From Lachnospiraceae bacterium (GTDB lineage Bacteria > Bacillota > Clostridia > Lachnospirales > Lachnospiraceae), in the NCBI GenBank assembly GCA_003507655.1, contig DNUZ01000032.1:1-63321 (forward strand): 63,321 bases of DNA. Reading direction: 5' to 3'. Below the pieces are notes generated by a model that was given only the letters and a program-made list of their open reading frames with translations, searched no databases and was not told where the DNA came from. Below are positions 7,882 through 17,279 of this stretch, one piece after another. The translations under genes were made by a program, and so were the position numbers. Numbering within the stretch: the first letter of the stretch is position 1; each line of letters starts with the position of its first letter.

Positions 7882-8262
7882 ATGGATACGATCATAAAAG
7901 GATTTTTAGGAGTGTTCATTTTTGCAATGATAATGTATTTGGCAGTGGGGACAATTTCTGCAGAAATAGATTCCTCTGCTGCAAGAAGTTATATGGATGA
8001 TGCAAAAAAGGAGATTGCAGAAGCAAATATGGCAGCATCTGTTATTGATGCAGTTGGAAAACAGGCTGTACATGATGGATATCAGATGAAGATTACTGTT
8101 TATGGCAGTGAAGAAAATACAACGGCTGATTATACGAATGAAAGCGAAAGTATTGGTAATACATCTAAGGCGGAAAGTATTGAATTAGTGATGACCTATA
8201 AATATAAGATTCCTATTTTGGGAATATCCAATGAACATGTGGAAAGGGGATATGTAAATTAA
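7882..8262 (+). CDS. Pseudopilin/TadE-like membrane-anchored protein
   Basis: 126 residues: an N-terminal hydrophobic helix (GFLGVFIFAMIMYLAVGTIS) followed by a helix and a small extracellular domain. The single N-terminal span with a following amphipathic helix is the layout of TadE-like minor pilins. The stop overlaps the next start (TAATG), indicating translational coupling. Confidence 0.6.
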   Translation: MDTIIKGFLGVFIFAMIMYLAVGTISAEIDSSAARSYMDDAKKEIAEANMAASVIDAVGKQAVHDGYQMKITVYGSEENTTADYTNESESIGNTSKAESIELVMTYKYKIPILGISNEHVERGYVN

Positions 8263-8369
8263 TGGACGTATATATCAAAGAACTTGGTGGTGCAGTTGCA
8301 AGTATTGGACTGTATTTTTTTGTGATCAGTATGCTTGCAGAAGCCTTAAAGGCATTCAGTATTCTTTAA
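8262..8369 (+). CDS. 35-residue pilin-like membrane peptide
   Basis: MDVYIKELGGAVASIGLYFF begins a single hydrophobic span; the protein ends SILAEALKAF-like polar residues and SIL. Start overlaps the preceding stop, and the coupling argues it is translated. Similar polar-GGA-hydrophobic opening to the 57-residue protein at 5050. Confidence 0.6.
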   Translation: MDVYIKELGGAVASIGLYFFVISMLAEALKAFSIL

Positions 8370-8402
8370 TAAAATACAGAAACTTAGTAAGGAGAACGAT
8401 AC

Positions 8403-8546
8403 ATGAAGGAATTTATATCTTTGTACGGAAAAGGTATTGCAGAAGCGGCAGGAGCTGTAGTTATTATTGGATTTCTTGCAGTTATGACATTAGGTGGTGG
8501 TTTATCAGCAGGAATCAGACTTTTTTCAAACTGGCTGTATGGATAA
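8403..8546 (+). CDS. 47-residue pilin-like membrane peptide
   Basis: MKEFISLYGKGIAEAAGAVV followed by a hydrophobic span and a short Gly-rich tail ending NWLYG. A ribosome site AAGGAG lies upstream. Third member of the tiny single-pass set in this operon, all with a short polar head, a Gly/Ala step and one membrane helix. Confidence 0.6.
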   Translation: MKEFISLYGKGIAEAAGAVVIIGFLAVMTLGGGLSAGIRLFSNWLYG

Positions 8547-8569
8547 GTTGATTTTTAGAGGAGGAAAGC

Positions 8570-9133
8570 ATGAGAAAATTATTACAGTTATTTGGTGGAG
8601 GAGTCATTGCTGCTGTTATGGTGCTTATTGTCATACATATTTATAGTGGAAATATCATTCCGGCGTTAAAAGAAGCTGGAAAAAAAGAAACGAACAGTTA
8701 TGTTGGTTCTATGGACACGGCAGCTTTTAAAAAGGCGTTGTCTTACAGACCGCAGCTTACTTATATAGGAACTGGTCCTGAACTGACTGACACGGCATAT
8801 GATGACACAAATGAAAAAAAGAGTACCGGAACCATTTATGATGTCTTATCTGATATTCAGATTACAGATGCTGTGGATGATTATGAGAAAACTCTTGCAG
8901 AAGCAGTAAAAGAAAATCGTATCCAAAACATCGAGGTTACAGTAAAGACACCAGACAGAGAAGAAACATCGGATGCTTTTTATGATGAAGAGAAACATAC
9001 CATTACTTTTATCAAAAGTGGAGTCTATCTGGTGACGGTTACAGGAAAGGATGAATATAATAATCGGGCGGAAACAGAGTTTTTAGTTCCGGTGGAAACA
9101 CAATGGGAAATTCAAAAAACAGATAATCGTTAG
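8570..9133 (+). CDS. Membrane-anchored surface protein of the pilus operon
   Basis: 187 residues. N-terminal span (GGGVIAAVMVLIVIHIYSG) and an extracellular domain; the last ~60 residues (EKHTITFIKSGVYLVTVTGK, then AETEFLVPV) look like an immunoglobulin-like beta sandwich. Good ribosome site GGAGG. Probably a minor pilin or pilus-tip component. Confidence 0.55.
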   Translation: MRKLLQLFGGGVIAAVMVLIVIHIYSGNIIPALKEAGKKETNSYVGSMDTAAFKKALSYRPQLTYIGTGPELTDTAYDDTNEKKSTGTIYDVLSDIQITDAVDDYEKTLAEAVKENRIQNIEVTVKTPDREETSDAFYDEEKHTITFIKSGVYLVTVTGKDEYNNRAETEFLVPVETQWEIQKTDNR

Positions 9134-9151
9134 GAAGGAGTGGCAGTATAG

Positions 9152-9535
9152 ATGAAAAATATTGTAATAGGTATTGCATCGGCAATTATACTGGTGCTCT
9201 TATTATTTTGTTTATATACCATACAGGGAGATTTAACAAGAAAAAGAGAGACATCTAATTCTATTACACAGGCAATGGAGAATGCGGCAGCAAAGATGAC
9301 GGAGGATGAAGAGGTGTATATTGGAAATGAAGAGTTCCGGACAGCCTTTGTGCAGAACCTGATGCTTCAGTTAGACTCTGCTTCTGATGTTAAAGTAAAG
9401 ATCTTAATGTCAGACTATAAAAAGGGACTGATACAGGCAGAGGTCGCACAGCATTATAAGACTCCCCGCGGAGATGAAAAGGATGTTACGCAGACCAGAA
9501 CCATTCTGGTAGAGAAGAACAAAAAGAACCTATAG
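9152..9535 (+). CDS. Pseudopilin-like protein
   Basis: 127 residues with an N-terminal membrane helix (IVIGIASAIILVLLLFCLYT) and a small alpha/beta extracellular domain containing FRTAFVQNLMLQLDSASDV. Single-span layout, operon position (18 bp after the previous gene) and size fit a minor pilin. No family name recognised. Confidence 0.55.
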   Translation: MKNIVIGIASAIILVLLLFCLYTIQGDLTRKRETSNSITQAMENAAAKMTEDEEVYIGNEEFRTAFVQNLMLQLDSASDVKVKILMSDYKKGLIQAEVAQHYKTPRGDEKDVTQTRTILVEKNKKNL

Positions 9536-9554
9536 GGAAAGGAGAGAGGAATCC

Positions 9555-12500
9555 ATGAAACGAAAAGCGGTTGTAAGATTATTAGCCGGAACCGTATGTG
9601 TTGCTACTCTGACAGGAAGCATTTTGCCGAATAAAGCTGTTGTATATGCTGAGAAAGACAGTCAGACAGAGGGCGAAATAAAAACAGATACGGAAGATAT
9701 GACTGTGGATGTAGGAGAGAATCTTTCGCCGGATAAGCAAAATATAAAAACAACAGATCATAATAGCATCACTGAACAAATAAAAGAAGATGCTATAGAA
9801 GATCCGGATATAACAGATGTTAAAAATAATGAGGAATCATCAGAGGGTTTCAAGGAAGAACCAAAGAGTGAAGCCGCAAGCAGAGAATGGAAAGTAATCG
9901 AGGCAGAAATCCCGGAGGAGGCAGAAAACTATGGAGCTACCGTAGTTACAGTAGGAAATGCAACAGAACTTCAAAATGTGATTGACAGACATAACGGCGG
10001 TATTACGATTTACCTAAAAAATAAAATAGAAGTTAATAAGTCTGTTATTATACAGAAAAGTGATAAGGGGAAAACAAAACAGGTTACGATCTGTTCTAAT
10101 GAAGCAGGAACAAACCGCAGGATCTATTTTGGAGAAGCTATGCGGAACAAAGCGGATGCGGATATGTTTAAAGTAAAGGATGGATGCACCCTGACATTTG
10201 GAAATAATAACGGAGGTGTAATACAGCTTGATGGCGGACAAGGGGATCAGAACGTACCGCATGGAGGATGTCTTATAAATGTAAATGAGGGCTGTGAGTT
10301 GTTTCTGTATGGAACGAAACTTATGAATAATAAAAACCAGAATGGTTATGGAAGCGGTCTTTTAAATAACGGAACAGCATATTTGGAATCCGTACAGGTT
10401 TTAAATAACCGTTTCAATACGGAATCGCAGTATTTTACGCCATGTACCAATGATTTTGATGATATAAAATATTGCGTGGGAGGAGGCTTGAAAAACGCCG
10501 GGGTAATGACTGTTGTAAATTGTATCATTAAAGGAAATCAGGCAACCTGTGGTGGTGGTATTTATACTTCCGGTTCCGAAAATGGGAGTTATGCCTATAC
10601 CGTTATTAAAGATTCAGACATTACGGGAAATACGGTTTCTGATTATGGGAAAAAGAATTGTGCCCGTGGTGGTGGTATTGCCGTAGCATCAAAGACAGAT
10701 AAAAGTAAAAACTGTGGTGTTTTGACTGCATCCGGGACAACGAAGATTCACGGGAACAGTTCATCAAGTTTTGCTGCAGGTGTATATAACAATGGTCTGT
10801 GCAGTCTTTATGATTCTGTAATTTGTGAGAATACGGCACCGGAACATGCAGCCGTATGGAATGGAGCAATAAACAGTAACGTTCAAAATAAGATAAATGG
10901 GGTACAAAAAGCACAGGGCAGCATGGATATGAACAGCGTAAATATTTATGGAAATATATCCGGTAATTCTGGGAAAGCGGCAGTTACGAATAACGGGGAT
11001 ATGGTTATTGCCGGAGGAAATATCCATGAGAATAACCGTATTGGTATCTCTAACAATGGAACGGTGAATCTGACCAGTTCTGGTGAACAGTGTACACAGA
11101 TCTGTGGTAATAATACATCAAAAGCAGAAAATACCGGGGGAGTGCGTAACAGTTCAGGAGGTACATTGAACTTAGGTTATGCATCGGTATATGCTAATAC
11201 AGGTCATGGATTGGTAAACAGCGGTACCATAAATGTAATTTCCGGGTATAGTGGAAATATCTATGATAATACGAAAAATGGTATTTGTAATAACAAAGAA
11301 GGCATTGTAAATATTGCAGGAAGTACAGGAATCCGTAACAACGCTGCATCAGGGATATCCAATGAAGGAACATTGAACATTACGGGAAGTGCAGAGATCA
11401 GTGATAACGGTACATCCGGGATTTCTAATATGGGGACCACAGACGTATCAGGAAATCTAACAGTCAAAGGTGCTAAAACCGGACTGAGCAACAGTGGGAC
11501 GGTGTATCTTCGCAGTGTGGCAGGAAGCATCAAAAGCAGCGGTTCTAATGCGATAGATAATAAAGGAAAAATAAGAGTCAGCGGAAAGCCGGAAATAAAA
11601 AGCGATGCCACATGGAGCGTTTTTAACAGGGAACAAGGTATGTTAGAAGTCAGCGGACAGCCTCAAATTTCCGGGAAAAAGCCTGTATTAAACAGAGGTA
11701 CTTTAAAAAATAATTCTAAGATCCGTTATGGAACAGCAGCTTTAGCTAATGATACGGCAGTCCGTCATGAATCGGGAAATCTTCTCATTGCAGAGAACTC
11801 CGTACAGGATGCGGTACATGATATCTTTTTAAAAAAACAGCAGTATGTAACCATTTATGGGACACTACATACAAGAAACATCCTTGCACCAAGCGAATAT
11901 GAACCCGGACGGAAAGTTGCAGAAGTGACATATGGGGAGAACAGCCATACCGTAGCAGAAAACAGCCTGGGATTAAAAGATACCTCCACCGGATTCGTTC
12001 TTTGCGGATGCAGTAAGATCAACCTTGCGGAAGCTAACAAAAAAGTACGGGGAGGACTGAACGGTGCAGCATTAGGAGGAAATGATGTCATCTTAAGTAA
12101 AAAGTACAATGTTACCTATAACAGTGGTCTTCCGGATGAGATCAACTGTACAATGCCGGAAAACAGGGAACTATACTGGTGTGAGGATACAATCATAGGG
12201 GAAAAGCCACAGATCAGTGATAAAGCCAAACGTTATGTCCATCAGTTCCTTGGATGGTATGATGGGGATGGAAAGGAATACCAGGAAGGGGACAAGATCT
12301 GTGTGGACAGAAACCTTGTGTTGACGGCAAAATGGGAAATCTCCTGTAACATCGCCTACCATGGAAATGGTCAGACCGTAGGGGATGACTACACACAGGA
12401 AAAGGATAAGAGCCTGATCATCTCAAATACGGAAATGTACAAGTTTGACGGAAAATCATACAAGGGACTGGTTGGGGAAGATACGTTCCAGAGGACGGAA

Positions 12501-13658
12501 ACATACAAAAAGGATGAAAACGGAAACCTTCTGAATGAGAACAATAAAACCGTAACCGATGAAAAACATGCGGCGAAACTGACAAGCTTAAACCCGGACA
12601 CCGGAGAGGAAGAACCGTGTGAGGAACAGTACAGTGTGAAGGAATGGGGAACGTCTGCAAGGATTGCTGAACAAGATAATAATAGAAGTACCTTTGCTCT
12701 TAACAAAGAACGAATCACAGGAGAAGTATATGATATTGCATTGCAGTCTACCAATGATAAAGGTGAAAATCTCTGCATTACTTATGACGCACCGGATGAC
12801 ATGGTGAAAAAGGGAAGGGAAACAAAACCGGCAGATAAGCTGACACTTGGCGTAAAGAAACAGGATGCTGCCGTTTATGGTGCTTCCCATGGTAAAATGA
12901 CCAGTGGTACATGGTTAAACATGTATGCCGTATGGGACAAGTTCCCGCAGCTGGATGCCTACAACCGTTACTTTACGTTAAAACAGGCAGAAAACGGAGA
13001 GATCACAACGGAGGCACTGCTGACAACCCTGCGTTTTAAGGACGAAGAGGATACAGACGGTAAGTACCTGTATTCTAAGGATTACGAGTACAACAAAAAG
13101 GAAAACTGCCTGATCATCAAAGGAAAAGACGGTGCCACCTTAAAGCTCCGTGCGGAAACAGACATGGACAGCCTTAAGGAAACCGGAAAGAACACCATCC
13201 GCTACACCTTAACGGATTCCGCAGGAAACATCACGACCAAAGAGGTAGAGTGTCAGATCGTGGATACTTCAGACATCCCGAAAGAGTATGACACCTATGT
13301 ACGTTTCATCAGTCCGAAATACTACAAAAAGAACGGTGCATATGTTTCTAAGGAGAACGGAGGACTGGAAGAAAACTCCATCTGGAAAACAGACCCGGAG
13401 TATGCAGCATTGTTAGACAAAGCCATGAGCAATGAAAAACACGGCATACAGAAAAAGAGTGTCCGTGTATTCGGCGTGAAGTTTGAAGCAGATGATCCGG
13501 GAAGCGGAACATGGGAACATGTGGAAGAAACATGGGAGTTCACACATGAACAGGTAAAATCCGTGGATGACTTTGTAGATGAGCATGGTTATATGAACTA
13601 TAAGGAAAAAGACGGATTAAAGAAATTCCGTGAGCAATACAAAGAGTGCATTAAATAA
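9555..13658 (+). CDS. Large secreted beta-helix surface protein
   Basis: 1367 residues. Signal peptide ~1-32 (ends KAVVYA), then an acidic linker to ~120. Residues ~125-780 form a right-handed parallel beta-helix: many short repeats with an NNGT/NSGT step (GISNNGTVNLTSSG, GLVNSGTINVISG, GISNEGTLNITGS). Residues ~850-930 contain an InlB-type B-repeat (Flg_new) ending FLGWYDGDGKEYQ...LTAKWE. The C-terminal ~430 residues are unassigned. There is no LPXTG motif or final membrane anchor, so it may be held through the pilus or be released. Encoded in the Tad-like operon; a tip adhesin for recipient cells or host glycans is the most natural guess. Confidence 0.75.
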   Translation: MKRKAVVRLLAGTVCVATLTGSILPNKAVVYAEKDSQTEGEIKTDTEDMTVDVGENLSPDKQNIKTTDHNSITEQIKEDAIEDPDITDVKNNEESSEGFKEEPKSEAASREWKVIEAEIPEEAENYGATVVTVGNATELQNVIDRHNGGITIYLKNKIEVNKSVIIQKSDKGKTKQVTICSNEAGTNRRIYFGEAMRNKADADMFKVKDGCTLTFGNNNGGVIQLDGGQGDQNVPHGGCLINVNEGCELFLYGTKLMNNKNQNGYGSGLLNNGTAYLESVQVLNNRFNTESQYFTPCTNDFDDIKYCVGGGLKNAGVMTVVNCIIKGNQATCGGGIYTSGSENGSYAYTVIKDSDITGNTVSDYGKKNCARGGGIAVASKTDKSKNCGVLTASGTTKIHGNSSSSFAAGVYNNGLCSLYDSVICENTAPEHAAVWNGAINSNVQNKINGVQKAQGSMDMNSVNIYGNISGNSGKAAVTNNGDMVIAGGNIHENNRIGISNNGTVNLTSSGEQCTQICGNNTSKAENTGGVRNSSGGTLNLGYASVYANTGHGLVNSGTINVISGYSGNIYDNTKNGICNNKEGIVNIAGSTGIRNNAASGISNEGTLNITGSAEISDNGTSGISNMGTTDVSGNLTVKGAKTGLSNSGTVYLRSVAGSIKSSGSNAIDNKGKIRVSGKPEIKSDATWSVFNREQGMLEVSGQPQISGKKPVLNRGTLKNNSKIRYGTAALANDTAVRHESGNLLIAENSVQDAVHDIFLKKQQYVTIYGTLHTRNILAPSEYEPGRKVAEVTYGENSHTVAENSLGLKDTSTGFVLCGCSKINLAEANKKVRGGLNGAALGGNDVILSKKYNVTYNSGLPDEINCTMPENRELYWCEDTIIGEKPQISDKAKRYVHQFLGWYDGDGKEYQEGDKICVDRNLVLTAKWEISCNIAYHGNGQTVGDDYTQEKDKSLIISNTEMYKFDGKSYKGLVGEDTFQRTETYKKDENGNLLNENNKTVTDEKHAAKLTSLNPDTGEEEPCEEQYSVKEWGTSARIAEQDNNRSTFALNKERITGEVYDIALQSTNDKGENLCITYDAPDDMVKKGRETKPADKLTLGVKKQDAAVYGASHGKMTSGTWLNMYAVWDKFPQLDAYNRYFTLKQAENGEITTEALLTTLRFKDEEDTDGKYLYSKDYEYNKKENCLIIKGKDGATLKLRAETDMDSLKETGKNTIRYTLTDSAGNITTKEVECQIVDTSDIPKEYDTYVRFISPKYYKKNGAYVSKENGGLEENSIWKTDPEYAALLDKAMSNEKHGIQKKSVRVFGVKFEADDPGSGTWEHVEETWEFTHEQVKSVDDFVDEHGYMNYKEKDGLKKFREQYKECIK

Positions 13659-13670
13659 CAGGAGGAGAAT

Positions 13671-14261
13671 ATGAGACAGATCTGGGAGAAAGAAATGCCG
13701 TTAGAGAAGGAAGAAGTCAGAGAAAGACTGGAACAGTATCTGACAGAAAAGAAATATGTTAGAAAGAAAGGAAATGAGAGCATCCTGTTTTGTTATAACG
13801 GTAAAATACCGCACCGTTATTTTCAGATTTTTTTTAAGAATGGAATGTTAAGGATTGAGTGCTGGATTCCATCAGGAAAAAAGGAACGCATTACAAAAAG
13901 GAAAAAGCATGATGTTCTGAGAGAAAATCTGTCAGAATTTATGAGATTATTTTCGGATGTGGAGGGCGAGGAACGGGTCTTTGAGGAAGAAGTCACAGGA
14001 TATACGGATTTTGAATGTTTACATTTTCCCGAAGCGGAAAAGGATAGAACAGATCAGGCATGGATAGCATTTTTTCTCGGTGTCGTTACAGAATTTTTAG
14101 CGGCAGCCGGGGCAATGTATGTTGTGGTATTTCCATTTTGCATTGTTTCTATCTGTTTTGCTGTCAGGGGATTGCGTTCTTCAAAGATCATTCTGGCATC
14201 TGCCGGTTTTGTTATCTCTTTCAGGGTGCTGCTTCTTATGATTGCAGGTGTGATCTTATGA
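13671..14261 (+). CDS. Membrane protein of unknown function
   Basis: 196 residues starting 12 bp after the large surface protein, with GGAGGAG upstream. The first ~125 residues are charged and soluble; the last ~70 contain two hydrophobic segments (WIAFFLGVVTEFLAAAGAMY and the C-terminal ILASAGFVISF...). Possible accessory or assembly factor for its neighbour. No family recognised. Confidence 0.6.
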   Translation: MRQIWEKEMPLEKEEVRERLEQYLTEKKYVRKKGNESILFCYNGKIPHRYFQIFFKNGMLRIECWIPSGKKERITKRKKHDVLRENLSEFMRLFSDVEGEERVFEEEVTGYTDFECLHFPEAEKDRTDQAWIAFFLGVVTEFLAAAGAMYVVVFPFCIVSICFAVRGLRSSKIILASAGFVISFRVLLLMIAGVIL

Positions 14262-14324
14262 TATAACCTTGATAAAAGCACCCATTTTGAGTATAATAAA
14301 AATATACAAGTGAGGTGTAAGAGA

Positions 14325-14525
14325 ATGACGATTAAAGAATTGAGAAAGCGTACCGGTTTGTCACAAAGTAAATTTGCAGAACGTTTTCATCTATCCATGC
14401 GGACACTGCAACGCTGGGAACAGAACCAGAATGAACCATAGGAAGCTATCGTATATATGATAAACCGCATTTTAGATTTAGAAGATCAGATGGAAGAACA
14501 GAAGCAGCAAGAAAACCGTATATAG
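14325..14525 (+). pseudogene. Small XRE-type regulator interrupted by TAG
   Basis: ATG at 14325 opens MTIKELRKRTGLSQSKFAER, a helix-turn-helix of the XRE type, with MRTLQRWEQNQ as recognition helix. An in-frame TAG at 14439 (codon 39) interrupts it; the frame then continues for 27 codons (EAIVYMINRILDLEDQM...) to a second TAG at 14523. Similar small HTH proteins normally read through this point, so this looks like a single-base nonsense mutation. The 38-residue product still holds the HTH. Confidence 0.6.
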
Positions 14526-14550
14526 CAGGGAATCCTGTGGAGGGGCATAG

Positions 14551-17193
14551 ATGAAAAAGAGAGTTATAGCGTTACTGCTGACAGTGACAGTCAGCCTGAC
14601 AAATGGAATGATTACATTTGCAGCAGAAGAACATGTTGAAGGTACAATAGATATAATGGCTATGGAAGAAGCCGTAGGAGAAAACACACAGCCAAAAGCT
14701 GAAGAAGATACAGAAGAGGAAGAACTGGAAGAGGTTGCAGAAGATGCTTCGGCAGAAAATGAAACCGTAGCGGTTACAAACACTGATATGGTAGAAAAAA
14801 CAGAAGAGAGCATTGCTACTACCACATCCGAAAGCACGGAAAACATCACTGTGGAAACACCGGAAGATGTACCGGAGCAGGGGACAGCAACCAGTGGAAA
14901 TTACGGTGTTAACATGGGAGATAACATTAAATGGACCTTCGATGAAAAAACAGGAACTTTGACATTATATGGAAATGGAGAAATGTATGATCTGCCAGAT
15001 AGTGAATATGCACCATGGTATTCCCTAAAAAAAGATATAAAGAAGATTGTAGTTGGAAATGGAATTACCAGCATCGGAACAGATGCTTTTTATAATATGG
15101 TTCAGGCTACGGATATCGATATTCCTGAAAGTGTAACGGTTATTAAGGGATGTGCTTTACAAGGATGTGAAAGCATTAAAGAAGTTCATTTACCAGATAC
15201 TATTATTGCTATTGGAACAAATGCTTTTCAATTCATGAATTCCTGTGAGGGATTCTATATTAACAGTCCAAGTTCACAGACAACCTACCATACAGAAAAT
15301 GGAGTATTGTTCAATGGTTCAACACTCATTTGTTATCCACAGAGCAAAACAGATACATCTTATGTGATTCCGTATGGTACACAGATTGTAAAAAGCTGGT
15401 CGTTTACAAATCCTAAATATTTAACAACCGTATACATTCCAGAAACGGTAGTTAAAACTGGTGGTGATTCTTTTGCAAATCAGAAGCATAAAATGACAAA
15501 TCCGATGACTTTTTGGGTTTCCACAAAAGGAAATTGTACAATGAATAAGGGTACATTTAGCAGCCTGCTATCTGGTTCAAAAGTAAAAGTGAAAACCACT
15601 GAATTAATGGATAAGTTAAAAAATTCCACATTAGAGGATGATGCAACTACAGTAGAACTCTATCAGCAGGACAACAACTATGACAATTACAATGCCATGA
15701 AATATGGATATGCTGATAAATCAAAACAGATTACATCTGGTACGATCCACCTTTTCGGAGTACATCAGGATGTAGCTACCGACTGCGTGACATGGAAAAG
15801 CAGTGATCCATCTGTTGCAGCCATTGTCGTACCGGAGGTTTATATGGGAAATGATATAAAAGACCGTATCCGTTATAATGAAGCGGAAACATCTTGCTCC
15901 GGTGGCTATGTCAAAGGCGGCACCAAACCGGGAACAGCAACCATTACCGTTACAAGGGAAGATGGAAAAGAATCTTTCAGCTTCACGGTTGTAAACGTGG
16001 TTCCGACTACAAGTACGGAAATTTATCGTCAGGCAGACGGAAAGCAGCAGGTATTAGAAAACAGCCTGTGCATCCATACGGGAAAAAGTGATACTGTCAG
16101 CTTACAGACCGTACCGGGTTTAACAACTGCATTAACAAACGGTGTGACATGGAGTGTATCAGATCCGTCTAAAGTGTCCATAACAGCAGAAGGTACTTAC
16201 CATGAAAAGGCAACTTTGTACCGGAAAGCAGCAGGAGATGTTACTGTAACGGCAACCATGAAGGATGAGAATGGAAATGCAATCCAAAAATCTTTTCAGG
16301 TGATCGGTGATAAAAGTACCGAGGACTGGTATGTTATCGTAAATGATGATGAAACTGTATGGGTTAAGGATTCTACGCCGGTAGAGCCAAAAGTCGTTGT
16401 AAAAGACGGTGACACTGTTTTAAAGGCAGGAACAGATTATACATTAAGCTATTGTGAAAACTTCCTGCCACAAGGCGAAGATGGATGGTGGGGACAAGTG
16501 ATCATTCATCCAAGTGGTGCATACTATGGAAATCCGGTCATTGGGGAATGGTTCCGTATCATTTCTGATAAGCTGCGTTCACAACAGCCTACACCGCCGA
16601 ATTCAAACAGCAATCTCAAACCGACTGACCAGCAGATACCACAGAATCCTTCCACTTCGAGCAAACTGAAAAAGCAGAAGATCACAAAGGTATCTTCCGC
16701 ATATAAGAAACCAGTCGGACAGAGCTTTACATTAAAACCAAAAGCCAAGGGCAAGATCACTTATAAGACCAGTAATAAAAAAATCGCAACGGTCAACAGC
16801 AAAGGAAAAGTAACCGTAAAGGGAACCGGAAAGGCAACTATCACGGTAACAGCAAAGGTAACTTCCACATACAGCAAGTGTGTGAAAAAGATCACGGTTT
16901 ACGGTGTACCGAAGAAACCGGAAATGAAAAAACTGACCGCCGGAAAGAAGAAAATTACGGTACAGTGGAAGAAAGACAAAAAGGCTGACGGTTATCAGGT
17001 GCAGTATTCCACGGATAAAAAGTTCAAAAAGAACGTAAAGAGTGTGAATGTATCAAAGAAAAACACAAAGGCAACCGTAAAAAAGCTGAAAAAGGGAAAG
17101 ACCTATCGTGTAAGAACCCGTTCTTATAAAAAGATAGATGGAAAGAAATACTACAGCGGATGGAGCAAGATGAAATCCGTAAAAGTAAAATAA
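14551..17193 (+). CDS. Secreted LRR / Ig-like / fibronectin-III surface protein
   Basis: 880 residues. Signal peptide ~1-27 (ends TFAAEEH), Glu/Thr-rich linker to ~115, then a BspA-type leucine-rich-repeat region (~130-350: GITSIGTDAFYNM, ESVTVIKGCALQGCESIKEV). Bacterial Ig-like (Big_2) segments at ~375-480 and ~710-780 (VGQSFTLKPKAKGKITYKTS). A C-terminal Fn3 domain (~790-880) has the motif ADGYQVQYSTDKKF and ends WSKMKSVKVK. The C-terminal third is very Lys-rich, which could bind teichoic acids or the wall electrostatically. No sortase motif. A second adhesin candidate of the element. Confidence 0.75.
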   Translation: MKKRVIALLLTVTVSLTNGMITFAAEEHVEGTIDIMAMEEAVGENTQPKAEEDTEEEELEEVAEDASAENETVAVTNTDMVEKTEESIATTTSESTENITVETPEDVPEQGTATSGNYGVNMGDNIKWTFDEKTGTLTLYGNGEMYDLPDSEYAPWYSLKKDIKKIVVGNGITSIGTDAFYNMVQATDIDIPESVTVIKGCALQGCESIKEVHLPDTIIAIGTNAFQFMNSCEGFYINSPSSQTTYHTENGVLFNGSTLICYPQSKTDTSYVIPYGTQIVKSWSFTNPKYLTTVYIPETVVKTGGDSFANQKHKMTNPMTFWVSTKGNCTMNKGTFSSLLSGSKVKVKTTELMDKLKNSTLEDDATTVELYQQDNNYDNYNAMKYGYADKSKQITSGTIHLFGVHQDVATDCVTWKSSDPSVAAIVVPEVYMGNDIKDRIRYNEAETSCSGGYVKGGTKPGTATITVTREDGKESFSFTVVNVVPTTSTEIYRQADGKQQVLENSLCIHTGKSDTVSLQTVPGLTTALTNGVTWSVSDPSKVSITAEGTYHEKATLYRKAAGDVTVTATMKDENGNAIQKSFQVIGDKSTEDWYVIVNDDETVWVKDSTPVEPKVVVKDGDTVLKAGTDYTLSYCENFLPQGEDGWWGQVIIHPSGAYYGNPVIGEWFRIISDKLRSQQPTPPNSNSNLKPTDQQIPQNPSTSSKLKKQKITKVSSAYKKPVGQSFTLKPKAKGKITYKTSNKKIATVNSKGKVTVKGTGKATITVTAKVTSTYSKCVKKITVYGVPKKPEMKKLTAGKKKITVQWKKDKKADGYQVQYSTDKKFKKNVKSVNVSKKNTKATVKKLKKGKTYRVRTRSYKKIDGKKYYSGWSKMKSVKVK

Positions 17194-17210
17194 AAATGAT
17201 ATAACATAAG

Positions 17211-17256
17211 AAAGCCAGGGAAATGTTGTTAACCAGAAATGTTTCCTTGGCTTTTA
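17211..17256 (+). terminator. Terminator after the LRR/Fn3 surface protein
   Basis: AAGCCAGGGAAAT pairs with GTTTCCTTGGCTT, followed by TTTT. Ends the pilus/adhesin block. Confidence 0.75.
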
Positions 17257-17279
17257 CTATGTAAAAAGGAGGGATGCAG

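Noticed and set aside
11261..13543. Several long minus-strand ORFs inside the 1367-residue gene
   Set aside because: They lack ribosome sites and coherent domains; shadows of the repetitive coding strand.
14325..14525. TAG read as an amino acid (pyrrolysine-type recoding)
   Set aside because: Several ordinary genes here use TAG as a normal stop, and the gene is a small regulator; a nonsense mutation is simpler.
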